Source of the DNA: Hyphomonadaceae bacterium UBA4763
GTDB taxonomy: Bacteria > Pseudomonadota > Alphaproteobacteria > Caulobacterales > Aquidulcibacteraceae
Assembly (NCBI GenBank): GCA_002403455.1
Contig: DHHV01000097.1
Span: forward strand, 1 to 22,813
Length of the DNA: 22,813 nt
Reading direction: 5' to 3'
Shown: piece after piece, positions 1-7,542 of the stretch
Layout: each line of letters begins with the position of its first letter
Numbering within the stretch: the stretch's first letter is position 1
Translations under genes and position numbers: made by a program
The notes under the pieces: model-generated
Database searches by the model: none
The model's input: the letters and a program-made list of their open reading frames with translations, nothing else
Told to the model about the DNA's origin: nothing

Positions 1-87
1 GCGACGCTTCTGCCCCGACCCCAAAATCCCGCCCGTCGCGGCCGACGAGCCTTCTTCAACATCCTGCTAGAGAGGCGGCGCCGAAGG

Positions 88-1497
88 TCAAGCCTTGTAA
101 TACATTTCAAACTCGACCGGATGCGGATGCATTTCAAAGCGCATCAATTCCTCGGTCTTTAACTCGATGTAGGAATCAAGCTGGTCGTCGGTGAACACAT
201 CGCCACGCGTCAGGAAGGCGCGATCGGCGTCGAGGGCGCCCAGCGCTTCGCGCAACGACCCGCACACGGTCGGGATGTTCTTCAATTCCTGCGGCGGCAG
301 CGAATAAAGGTCTTTGTCCATCGGATCGCCCGGATGGATGCGGTTTTCGATCCCGTCGAGACCCGCCATCAGCAAGGCCGCATAGGTCAGATAGAAATTG
401 CCGGCGGGATCGGGGAACCGCGTTTCAATGCGCTTGGCTTTGGGGCCCGTCCCAAACGGGATGCGGATCGAGGCCGAGCGATTGCGCGCCGAATAGGCCA
501 GCAACACCGGCGCTTCATAGCCCGGTACGAGGCGCTTATAGGAATTGGTGGTGGCGTTCGAGATCGCGTTAATGGCGCGGGCATGTTTAATAATGCCGCC
601 GATATAATAAAGGCAGGTATCTGAAAGGCCGGCATAGCGATCGCCGGCAAACAAGGGTTGGCCATTCCGCCAAATTGATTGGTGGACATGCATGCCCGAG
701 CCGTTATCTTTGTACATGGGCTTTGGCATAAAGGTCGCGCTCTTGCCATATTGGGCGGCGACATTCTGGATGACATATTTATAGAGCTGCATGCGGTCGG
801 CCATCACCGTCAGCGTCGAGAATTTCAGTCCCAATTCATGCTGGGCGGGCGCGACCTCATGGTGATGTTTTTCCGGCTGCATGCCGAGCTTGCCCATGAT
901 CGACAGCATTTCAGCACGGATGTCCTGGGCGCTGTCGATGGGGGGGACCGGGAAATACCCGCCTTTGGGGCCAGGGCGCATGCCGGTATTGCCGGCCGGG
1001 TAGACGCGCGCCGAATTGAGCGGCAATTCGGTCGAGTCAAAGCTATAGGCCGTATTATGCGGCTCTATCGACCAGCGCACGTCGTCGAACATGAAGAACT
1101 CGGCTTCCGGGCCGAAAAAGGCGACATCGCCAATGCCGGTCGAGGCGAGATAACGCTCGGCGGCGCGGGCGGTGCGGCGCGGATCGCGGCCATAGGGCTC
1201 GCGCGTCGCCGGCTCTAAAATGTCGCAGAACATGAACAAGGTGGTCTGCTGGTAAAACGGATCGATCGCCGCCGTCGACAGATCCGGTTGCATGATCATG
1301 TCGCTCTCATTGATCGCTTTCCAGCCGGCGATCGAGGAGCCGTCAAACATCGTGCCTTCTTCGAGGAAGGAATCGTCGACCATGCTCAAATCAAAGCTGA
1401 CATGCTGCATTTTGCCGCGCGGATCGGTGAACCGCAAATCGACGAATTGCACGTCATTGTCTTTGATCATTTTCTGCACATGCTCGATCGAGGACAT
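88..1497 (-). CDS. glnA: Glutamine synthetase type I (GlnA)
   Basis: This gene encodes the enzyme that makes glutamine from glutamate, ammonia and ATP, the main ammonium-assimilating step; it works in the cytosol as a dodecamer. The 469-residue length is normal for the bacterial GSI-beta class. Family signatures are visible: MFDGSSIAGW near residue 50, the KPMYKDNGSGMHVHQS metal and ATP region, and the ATTNSYKRLVPGYEAP segment. Tyr398 in the DLYSLPP context is the expected adenylylation site, so control by GlnE-type adenylylation is likely. The ATG is preceded by an AAGGGAG ribosome binding site (bases 1502-1508). It lies 33 bases downstream of glnB on the same strand, with a terminator-like hairpin between them, so it is probably expressed by read-through and perhaps also separately. 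Identification is very secure. Confidence 0.98.
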   Translation of the reverse strand: MSSIEHVQKMIKDNDVQFVDLRFTDPRGKMQHVSFDLSMVDDSFLEEGTMFDGSSIAGWKAINESDMIMQPDLSTAAIDPFYQQTTLFMFCDILEPATREPYGRDPRRTARAAERYLASTGIGDVAFFGPEAEFFMFDDVRWSIEPHNTAYSFDSTELPLNSARVYPAGNTGMRPGPKGGYFPVPPIDSAQDIRAEMLSIMGKLGMQPEKHHHEVAPAQHELGLKFSTLTVMADRMQLYKYVIQNVAAQYGKSATFMPKPMYKDNGSGMHVHQSIWRNGQPLFAGDRYAGLSDTCLYYIGGIIKHARAINAISNATTNSYKRLVPGYEAPVLLAYSARNRSASIRIPFGTGPKAKRIETRFPDPAGNFYLTYAALLMAGLDGIENRIHPGDPMDKDLYSLPPQELKNIPTVCGSLREALGALDADRAFLTRGDVFTDDQLDSYIELKTEELMRFEMHPHPVEFEMYYKA

Positions 1498-1513
1498 GGT
1501 CGCTCCCTTGGAT

Positions 1514-1541
1514 AAAAAAATAGGCGCTTGTTAAAGCGCCT
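1514..1541 (-). terminator. Intrinsic terminator-like hairpin between glnB and glnA
   Basis: On the minus strand, AGGCGCTT (1541-1534) and AAGCGCCT (1529-1522) form a perfect 8-bp stem around a 4-base loop, followed by A and then seven T (1520-1514). The stem begins inside the last codons of glnB, and the loop contains its TAA. This is the layout of a Rho-independent terminator oriented with the operon, placed only 17 bases from the glnA ATG. It may attenuate glnA or protect a processed glnB 3' end; strength cannot be judged by eye. Confidence 0.7.
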
Positions 1542-1869
1542 GATCGTTGGTTTCGCCGGTGCGGATCCGCAAAGCGGACAGGACGTCATAAACGAAAATC
1601 TTGCCATCGCCGATCTTGCCGGTATGGGCAGCGCGCTGGATTGTTTCGATCGCGGTTTCGACGAGATCATCCGGCACGATCAATTCGATTTTCAGCTTGG
1701 GCAGAAAATCGATGACATATTCGGCGCCGCGATAAAGCTCGGTATGGCCCTTTTGCCGGCCAAAGCCGCGCGCCTCGATCACCGTCATGCCCTGCAAGCC
1801 GGCCTGTTGCAGCGCGTCTTTGACGTCATCGAGCTTGAACGGCTTGATGATCGCTTCGATTTTCTTCAT
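1531..1869 (-). CDS. glnB: Nitrogen regulatory protein PII (GlnB)
   Basis: This is the trimeric PII signal protein, which reports 2-oxoglutarate, ATP/ADP and (by uridylylation) glutamine status to GlnE, NtrB and other partners. The chosen ATG gives the standard 112 residues starting MKKIEAIIKPFKL. A GTG at 1887 would add six residues with no family support. The T-loop has Tyr51 in the RGAEYVID context, the uridylylation site. The C-terminal signature TGKIGDGKIFV is also present. It is the first gene of a glnB-glnA operon, the usual alphaproteobacterial arrangement. No sigma-54 consensus was found upstream; a weak sigma-70-like pair is noted separately. Confidence 0.97.
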   Translation of the reverse strand: MKKIEAIIKPFKLDDVKDALQQAGLQGMTVIEARGFGRQKGHTELYRGAEYVIDFLPKLKIELIVPDDLVETAIETIQRAAHTGKIGDGKIFVYDVLSALRIRTGETNDQAL

Positions 1870-1900
1870 GGGAACGCCCGCCAGCACGAATGAGGGCTCG

Positions 1901-1928
1901 GTGATAGGCCAAAGCGCGGCGGCGGCAA
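1901..1928 (-). promoter_or_regulatory. Possible glnB promoter (weak)
   Basis: Reading the minus strand, TTGCCG (1928-1923) and TATCAC (1906-1901) are separated by 16 bases and lie about 30-60 bases upstream of the glnB ATG. They match sigma-70 consensus at roughly three or four of six positions each. The match is weak and position is the main argument for it. Confidence 0.25.
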
Positions 1929-2027
1929 GGCCAGATATGTCGGGCGACGGAGCGTTTGGCGGCGCTCGCCTGGATTCAGGGCGTCAGACGCGCTGATCGC
2001 CTAGATTTTAGGCGCAAGGGGGAAAGC

Positions 2028-3563
2028 ATGGCGGATCCGCGAGCGCCGGTGATCATCGGGATTGCCCAACAGACGTTCCGAAGCGCGCCCGACCCGGCGC
2101 TGACCCCGCTCGCCATGCTGGAAGCGGCGGCGCGCGCCGCGCTGGCCGATGCGGACCTCAACAACGCCGCGCTGATCGATGCGATCGGGGTCGTCGGCTT
2201 CGCCATCGATGCGCCAGGCTGGCTGTCGGAGCTGCCGGTCCCGCGCCTTGTCGATCCGCCGGCGAGCCTTGCCGCGCGGCTTGGCGCGCGCGCTGGTCCC
2301 CGCCTTTACACCCATATGGGCGGCGATAATCCGATTGCGCTGCTCGGCGAGATGGCGCGGCGCGTCGTCGCGGGCGAAGCTGAATTGGCGCTGATCGCCG
2401 GGGCCGAGTTCATCGGCAATCTGATGCGGCTGATGCAAAGCGGCGGCGATTTGTCTCGCTTTGCCGACCCGGCCTTTCCGGAGCGGCATTGCGCGCGGTT
2501 TGGCGATCCGCGCCCGGGATCAAGCCCGCTGGAAGATCGCTATGGCCTTGCCTTGCCGGCGCACACTTATCCGTTGTTTGAGATTGCCTGGCGGGCGCGG
2601 CGTGGGCTATCGCCGCAGGCCCATTTGCACGGCATGGCGGCAACCTTCGCCAAGCTCTCGGCGGTCGCGGCGAGCGATCCGTTGGCCTGGTTCGGCCGCC
2701 CATACAGCCCCGACGAGATCGCGACGATTTCACCCGACAATCGGATGATCGCTTTTCCTTACCCGAAGCGCCTCAACGCCTTCATCCAATGCGACATGGC
2801 GGCGGCCTTGCTGGTGACGACGCGCCAACGCGCGCTGGAGCTGGGCGTTTCGCCCGACAAATGTGCGCATATTGCGGGGCTCGCCACGGCCCGCGAGCCC
2901 TGGCTCCTCAGCGAGCGGGTTGATTATGCGCAATGCCCGGCGATCGCGCGCGCTGGCGCGGCCGCCTTGGCGCAAGCCGAGCTCGATCTGTCGGCCATTG
3001 ACCGCTTTGATATCTATTCCTGTTTTCCGAGCGCCGTCGCGCTCGCTTGCGACGCCTTGGGACTCGCCATGGACGATCCGCGCGGGCTGACCTTGACCGG
3101 CGGCTTGCCGTTTTTCGGCGGGCCGGGGAACAATTACGCGATGCATGCGCTGACGCGCCTCGTCGAGCAGCTGCGCCGCGGCAAAGCCCGATCGGGCCTC
3201 GTCACCGCCAATGGCTGGCATCTGACCAAGCATGCGATCGCGGTGCTGAGCGCGGCGGCGCCGGCAGCGCTTTGGCGCGCGCCGATCCTTTGCGCCGATG
3301 CGCCAGAGACAGGTCCGGTCTTTATCGAGGCGGCCGACGGGCCGGCCCGCATCGAGACCTATACGATCGTCCATGACCGCAAAGGCCCTGATTTCGCCAT
3401 TCTGATCGGGCGCGATAGCGCCGATCGCCGTTTTCTCGCGCAGTCCGGCGACCCGGCCTTGATGGATTGGCTGCAGCGGGTTGATGGCGTCGGCGCGCTG
3501 GGCCGCGTGCAACAAAGCCCAGATGGGCGCAATTTGTTCAGTTTGGCCGAAGGATCGCGCTAA
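2028..3563 (+). CDS. Thiolase-like protein (TLP1 / acetyl-CoA acetyltransferase family)
   Basis: The 511-residue product has a thiolase fold followed by an extra C-terminal domain (about residues 420-511, IETYTIVHDRKGPDFAILIG onward), the layout of the thiolase-like protein type 1 group. Thiolases condense or cleave acyl-CoA; the role of this subgroup is less clear. The N-terminus reads PVIIGIAQQTF, and the active-site loops are altered forms: FDIYSCFPSA where many thiolases have the NEAF loop, and LPFFGGPGNNYAMH in the glycine-rich loop. The ATG at 2028 follows AAGGGGGAAAGC, a good ribosome binding site; the frame is open upstream to 1956 but that part is non-conserved. Its end overlaps the convergent threonine synthase family gene by 26 bases. 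A short hairpin (1999-2013) lies just before the binding site. Family assignment is good; substrate is unknown. Confidence 0.85.
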   Translation: MADPRAPVIIGIAQQTFRSAPDPALTPLAMLEAAARAALADADLNNAALIDAIGVVGFAIDAPGWLSELPVPRLVDPPASLAARLGARAGPRLYTHMGGDNPIALLGEMARRVVAGEAELALIAGAEFIGNLMRLMQSGGDLSRFADPAFPERHCARFGDPRPGSSPLEDRYGLALPAHTYPLFEIAWRARRGLSPQAHLHGMAATFAKLSAVAASDPLAWFGRPYSPDEIATISPDNRMIAFPYPKRLNAFIQCDMAAALLVTTRQRALELGVSPDKCAHIAGLATAREPWLLSERVDYAQCPAIARAGAAALAQAELDLSAIDRFDIYSCFPSAVALACDALGLAMDDPRGLTLTGGLPFFGGPGNNYAMHALTRLVEQLRRGKARSGLVTANGWHLTKHAIAVLSAAAPAALWRAPILCADAPETGPVFIEAADGPARIETYTIVHDRKGPDFAILIGRDSADRRFLAQSGDPALMDWLQRVDGVGALGRVQQSPDGRNLFSLAEGSR

Positions 3564-4773
3564 GATCAAAAGGCGCGGCCAAATCCAGCCGCCGCGCTGG
3601 ATCGGGCATCGGATATTTCAGGCCCGACCCGCAATTATACAGCACGATGTCGCTGTCGCGCGCCAGCCGGCCATCGCTGATCGCAACTTCCGCAGCGGCA
3701 GCGCAAGCCGCCCCCTCCGGGCATAACAACAAGCCGTCTTCCGCCGCGATGCGGGCGCGCCAGGCCTCAATCGCCGCATCCTCGACCGCGATCGCAAAGC
3801 CGCCGCTCTCGCGCACGGCCCGCAAGATCAGGAAATCGCCGATCGCCGCCGGCACGCGAATGCCGGACGCCAAGGTCGACGCGTTCGGCCAGGCGGCCGC
3901 GTGCTCGGTCCCGTCGTCAAAGGCTTTGACGATCGGGGCGCAGCCGGTCGATTGCACGGCGATCATTTTCGGCCGAGCCGGACCGATCCAGCCCAACGCT
4001 TCCAATTCGGCAAAGGCCTTCCACATGCCAATCAGCCCGGTGCCGCCGCCGGTTGGATAAAGGATCGCATCGGGCAGGCGCCAGCCGCCTTGCTCGGCAA
4101 GTTCGAGGCCCATCGTCTTCTTGCCTTCAATCCGGTAGGGCTCTTTCAGCGTCGAAACGTCGAACCAGCCGGCCGCTTCCCGCTGCTGGCGCACCATCGC
4201 GCCGATCTCATGGATCAGCCCATTCACCCGCCAGACCTTGGCGCCTTGCAGGGCGGTCTCCTGCACATTGATGGCGGGTGTTTCCGCCGGGCAGAACACA
4301 TAAGCTTCGATCCCGGCGCGGGCCGCATAGGCCGCCATCGCCGCGCCGGCATTGCCATTGGTCGGGATCGCGACGCGTTTGAGGCCAAATTCCTTGGCCT
4401 TGGAGATCGCCATCGCCAGCCCGCGCGCTTTGAACGAGCCCGTCGGCAGGCGCGATTCATCTTTGGCGCAGAGCCGGCCGCGATGGCCGAGCCGGCGCGC
4501 CGCCGCCGGCAAATCCACCAAAGGCGTCGCGATCTCGCCAAGCGAGACGATGTTCTCGACTTGGCGCACCGGCAGCAATTCGCGATAGCGCCACAAATCG
4601 AGCGGGCGGGCGCTTAAGGCGTCGCGGTCCCAGCGCGCTTTAAGGCCGGCCAGATCGTAGCGCGCCAAGAGCGGTTTGCCGGCCGGCGACAGGCCTTGCG
4701 CGATATCGGCCGAGACGATCTCGCCGGTCATCGAACATTGCAAATGGGTGAGCGCGCTCTGCGTCGAGGTCAT
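3538..4773 (-). CDS. Threonine synthase family PLP enzyme
   Basis: A fold-type II pyridoxal-phosphate enzyme of 411 residues, most like threonine synthases that convert O-phosphohomoserine to threonine. The PLP lysine is Lys115 in GSFKARG, the TNGNAG phosphate/substrate loop is near residue 138, and the glycine-rich PTGGGTGL PLP-phosphate loop is at 240-247. The N-terminal region keeps one cysteine (QCSMTGE) where related enzymes often have a zinc-ribbon-like CxxC pair. This is the shorter threonine synthase form, not the longer form common in proteobacteria, so a second copy or another substrate (threonine dehydratase-like, for instance) is possible. The ATG at 4773 is preferred; an in-frame ATG at 4899 would add 42 basic, low-complexity residues. 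It is divergent from recR and overlaps the thiolase-like gene tail to tail. Confidence 0.8.
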   Translation of the reverse strand: MTSTQSALTHLQCSMTGEIVSADIAQGLSPAGKPLLARYDLAGLKARWDRDALSARPLDLWRYRELLPVRQVENIVSLGEIATPLVDLPAAARRLGHRGRLCAKDESRLPTGSFKARGLAMAISKAKEFGLKRVAIPTNGNAGAAMAAYAARAGIEAYVFCPAETPAINVQETALQGAKVWRVNGLIHEIGAMVRQQREAAGWFDVSTLKEPYRIEGKKTMGLELAEQGGWRLPDAILYPTGGGTGLIGMWKAFAELEALGWIGPARPKMIAVQSTGCAPIVKAFDDGTEHAAAWPNASTLASGIRVPAAIGDFLILRAVRESGGFAIAVEDAAIEAWRARIAAEDGLLLCPEGAACAAAAEVAISDGRLARDSDIVLYNCGSGLKYPMPDPARRLDLAAPFDLSAILRPN

Positions 4774-4899
4774 GGGCCGTCTTTCGATGCGCGGCGCCGA
4801 CGGCGCGCGCTTGTCTTGGCGGCGGCGATAGGGGATCACAGGGGCGATGGCGAGCCGCAAGGCGCGATTCGGATCAATTTTGCGCAAAGAGTTGCCCAT

Positions 4900-5499
4900 A
4901 TGCGGTCGTTAGGCCCGGAATTGGAGCGCCTGGTCGAGCTGTTGGCCAAATTGCCGGGGCTTGGGCCGCGTTCGGCGCGGCGGGCGGCCTTGTATTTGCT
5001 CAAACGCGCCGACGGATTGATGTTGCCCTTGGCCGAGTCGCTGAAAGTGGCGGCCGAACGGATCGCGCCTTGCGCGCGCTGCGGCAATCTCGACACCATG
5101 AGCCCGTGCAGCCTGTGCGCCGTGCCCAATCGCGACGACAGCCTGCTTTGCGTGGTCGAAGAAGTCGCCGATCTGTGGGCATTAGAGCGGGCCGGGGCGT
5201 TTCGCGGCCGCTATCACGTCTTGGGCGGAGCGTTGTCGGCGCTGGACGGCGTGCGGCCGGAGGATTTGCGCCTCGCCGGCCTGATCGAGCGGGTCAAAAC
5301 CGGCGCGGTGCGCGAAGTGATCTTGGCGCTGGGCGCCACGATCGATGGACAGACCACCGCGCATTACGTTACCGACCAGCTGACCGGGCTCGGCGTGCGC
5401 GTTACGCGGCTGGCGCAGGGCCTGCCCTTTGGCGCAGAATTGAACGTGATGGACGATGGCACGTTAATGGCGGCTTTCGCCGCGCGTCGAGACATGTAA
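4900..5499 (+). CDS. recR: Recombination protein RecR
   Basis: RecR works with RecO (and RecF) to load RecA onto SSB-coated single-stranded DNA during gap repair. The 199-residue length is normal. The helix-hairpin-helix region is KLPGLGPRSARRAALYLL (18-35). The zinc site has four cysteines at 58, 61, 70 and 73 (CARC and CSLC), followed by a Toprim domain starting LLCVVEEVADLWALE. The start is the ATG of a CATATG palindrome; an AAAGAG-type ribosome binding site lies just upstream. The frame is open further upstream but that stretch runs antisense through the neighbouring gene. The usual dnaX-ybaB partners are not adjacent, so recR seems to stand alone here. Confidence 0.96.
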   Translation: MRSLGPELERLVELLAKLPGLGPRSARRAALYLLKRADGLMLPLAESLKVAAERIAPCARCGNLDTMSPCSLCAVPNRDDSLLCVVEEVADLWALERAGAFRGRYHVLGGALSALDGVRPEDLRLAGLIERVKTGAVREVILALGATIDGQTTAHYVTDQLTGLGVRVTRLAQGLPFGAELNVMDDGTLMAAFAARRDM

Positions 5500-5566
5500 A
5501 AGCGGGCGCGCCGCCGAACTGATCGCTGCGGCAGACTTTCGCTCTTGTTCGACAAGGACCATCCTT

Positions 5567-5938
5567 ATGCTGGCTTATGTGACGCTTGGAACCAACAATT
5601 TGGACAAAGCTTTGGGCTTTTACGACGCCTTCATGGCCGAGTTGGGCGCCAAGCGCATGTTCGACAACAAACGTTTGTTTTTCTACGGCACGGGCCCTGG
5701 TCAGCCGATGTTCGCGATTGGCGGCCCCTTTAATGAGAGCGCGGCGAGCTGCGGCAATGGCGCCATGGTCGCGTTGGGCTGCGCCGACCGCGCGGCGGTC
5801 GACAAAGCCTATGCGCGGGCTCTGGAGCTTGGCGCAACGGATGACGGCGCACCGGGCGAGCGCGTGCCGGGGTTCTTTTACGGCGCCTATTTCCGCGATC
5901 TCGACGGCAATAAAATTTGTGTCTGCAAAATTGGCTAA
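5567..5938 (+). CDS. VOC-fold (glyoxalase/bleomycin-resistance-like) protein
   Basis: A 123-residue single-domain protein with the vicinal-oxygen-chelate pattern: MLAYVTLGTNNLDKALGFYDAFM at the start, a central repeat DRAAVDKAYARALELGA, and the closing FFYGAYFRDLDGNKI strand. In metal-dependent members a His near residue 4 and a Glu after GNKI bind the metal. Here they are Tyr (AYVTLG) and Cys (GNKICVCK), so a classical glyoxalase I activity is doubtful; a binding or resistance role is possible but cannot be told from sequence. The ATG has an AAGGA ribosome binding site at 5553-5557. It follows recR by 67 bases and could be co-transcribed. Confidence 0.88.
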   Translation: MLAYVTLGTNNLDKALGFYDAFMAELGAKRMFDNKRLFFYGTGPGQPMFAIGGPFNESAASCGNGAMVALGCADRAAVDKAYARALELGATDDGAPGERVPGFFYGAYFRDLDGNKICVCKIG

Positions 5939-5957
5939 CGCCGCTTGAGCAGCGGCG
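5939..5957. terminator. Hairpin between convergent genes
   Basis: CGCCGCT (5939-5945) and AGCGGCG (5951-5957) form a perfect 7-bp stem with a 5-base loop directly after the VOC gene stop codon and before the convergent 3' end of the acidic protein gene. It is well placed to end transcription from both sides, but neither side has a T tract, so intrinsic termination is uncertain. Confidence 0.35.
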
Positions 5958-5971
5958 CGCGTTGGGCGACT

Positions 5972-6484
5972 TCAGCTGGACGCGCGCTGCAACTCAACGC
6001 CGAGCTCATTGTCGGCGTAATCGCCTTCGTCAAAGCCTTCGACCTGATCGTCGAACCAATTGCGCAGGCGCTCGAACACGTCGTCACAGAAATCGGCGAC
6101 TTCTTCCGGCGACATTTCGATATCGATTTCGATATCCGAGCCGTCTTCGAGCGTGATCAGGAAGGATTCCTCATCGATCGCAATATTCATCGGCAGGCGT
6201 ACCCAATCCTGGGCGGCGCTGACGCGCACCGCCAGACCCACCGAGACCGGCTCCAGCCGCGGGCCAGCTTCCGGCGAGGGGTTCAGCGCCAGCCCGCCAT
6301 AATCGCGGATTTCCCACGCGCCCACGCCCGGGACCAAATAGACGCATTCGCCTGGCCCTTCGAGGAATTCCTCAAACGCATCGCGCAAGGTAAAGGCCAA
6401 GGCCTTGATGCGCTCGGCATGCGCGGCTGCGAGCTCGTCAAAGCGCGTAAACGCTTCGCTAAGTTCTTCAAATCGACCGGCCAT
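5972..6484 (-). CDS. Conserved-looking acidic protein of unknown function
   Basis: I do not recognise this 170-residue product. Residues 1-42 look like an amphipathic helix (repeated Leu/Phe/Ala with charged residues, FEELSEAFTRFDELAA). The middle (47-110) has strand-like alternation (CVYLVPGVGAWEIRDYGG, PVSVGLAVRVSA, DWVRLPMNIAID). From 104 to 164 the chain is extremely acidic, with about 24 Asp/Glu against 2 Arg. There is no signal peptide or membrane segment, so it is probably cytosolic. The ATG at 6484 is chosen because AAGGGAG lies just upstream; the frame is open for 38 more codons without family-like sequence. It is divergent from the cyclophilin gene with 95 bases between starts. Coding is well supported; function is not. 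Confidence 0.72.
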   Translation of the reverse strand: MAGRFEELSEAFTRFDELAAAHAERIKALAFTLRDAFEEFLEGPGECVYLVPGVGAWEIRDYGGLALNPSPEAGPRLEPVSVGLAVRVSAAQDWVRLPMNIAIDEESFLITLEDGSDIEIDIEMSPEEVADFCDDVFERLRNWFDDQVEGFDEGDYADNELGVELQRASS

Positions 6485-6579
6485 GACAGGGCTCCCTTGC
6501 AAGGCCGCCACACAAGGCGCAACCTGCGGGCAAAAGCAAGCAAAACCGCGCAGCCCACGCCGATTTTCTGGGGGAAGCC

Positions 6580-7455
6580 ATGAATTCCGCAAAAGCACTT
6601 GTTCTTGCAGCGATTTTGGCGCTGACGCCCGGATTTTCCGGCGCGACGGCGCAAGAAACCCCGCCCGCGGCGGCGGCTGAATGGACGCCGCTTGATCCTG
6701 AGAATACGCTTTATCTCGAAACCGCGCATGGCCGCGCCGTGATCGTGCTCGCCCCCTGGCTGGCCCCGCGTCATGTCGCGCAAATCAAGCAATTGGCGCG
6801 CGATAAATTCTATGACGGCCTGCGCTTTTACCGCGTGATCGAGAATTTCGTCGCCCAATTCGGCGAGGGCGAAACCGCTGACAAGCCGCCGCGCCCGACC
6901 TTACCGATGGAAGCGGATGTATTCCTCGGCGATCGCCTCTTCACGCCGGTGCAGGTCAATGATTTGTTTGCGCCGCAAACCGGTTTTGTCGACGGCTTTG
7001 CGATGGGCCGGCTCGCGAGCGACGGGCCGGCTTTCGCCGCGCATTGCTATGGCGCGCTGGCGATGGCGCGCGATGACGATCCCAATTCGGGCACGACCGA
7101 GCTTTACATCGTCAATGGCCAAGCCCCGCGCCATCTCGATCGCAACATGACCGTGTTCGGCCGCGTCGTCGCCGGCATGGACGTCATCCAGAAAGTGGCG
7201 CGCGGCGACCCGGCCGTGGCCAGCGGCGTGCTTGCAGACCAAAGCCAAGCGACCCTGATCAACCGCGTCGTCCTCGCCGCCGATCTGCCGCCCGCCGAGC
7301 GCGTCCCGCTCGAAATGCTGCGCACCGACAGCGCCGAATTCGCCAGCCGGCTGACGCAGCGGCGCGAGCGCACGCAAGCCTTTTTCTTTCGCCGCCCGCC
7401 GGCGGTGTTGGATATTTGCACGGTACCCGTTCCGGTTCGCGTCGGACAAGAGTGA
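6580..7455 (+). CDS. Secreted cyclophilin-type peptidylprolyl isomerase
   Basis: The 291-residue product begins with a Sec signal peptide (MNSAKALVLAAILALTPGFSGATA, cleavage expected before QETPP), so it should act in the periplasm, where such enzymes catalyse cis-trans isomerisation of X-Pro bonds. The cyclophilin core covers about residues 42-235: FYDGLRFYRVIENFVAQFGEG, GALAMARDDDPNSGTTELYIVNG, and NMTVFGRVVAGMDVIQKVARGD. The family arrangement FxRVI...Q is kept, though sequences around it vary (AQFGEG in place of the more usual IQGGD). A C-terminal tail of about 50 residues rich in Arg is unassigned. GGGGGAAG precedes the ATG closely. Confidence 0.9.
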   Translation: MNSAKALVLAAILALTPGFSGATAQETPPAAAAEWTPLDPENTLYLETAHGRAVIVLAPWLAPRHVAQIKQLARDKFYDGLRFYRVIENFVAQFGEGETADKPPRPTLPMEADVFLGDRLFTPVQVNDLFAPQTGFVDGFAMGRLASDGPAFAAHCYGALAMARDDDPNSGTTELYIVNGQAPRHLDRNMTVFGRVVAGMDVIQKVARGDPAVASGVLADQSQATLINRVVLAADLPPAERVPLEMLRTDSAEFASRLTQRRERTQAFFFRRPPAVLDICTVPVPVRVGQE

Positions 7456-7542
7456 TCCGTCAGGCTGCGCCCCCCGTCATGATTTCGCCATCGCCACGCC
7501 CCAAATAAGGTGAATTCGTTCGGTCAACCGGAAGGACTTCGT

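Noticed and set aside
1..87. Possible leftward start codon (ATG at 62-60) downstream of glnA
   Set aside because: No proper ribosome binding site and only about 20 codons before the window edge; nothing recognisable in this stretch.
679..1218. 179-codon plus-strand frame inside glnA
   Set aside because: It is antisense to a strongly conserved gene, has no ribosome binding site and is typical of GC-rich shadow frames.
1870..2027. Search for an NtrC/sigma-54 promoter before glnB
   Set aside because: No TGGCAC-N5-TTGC pattern was found on the minus strand in the gap.
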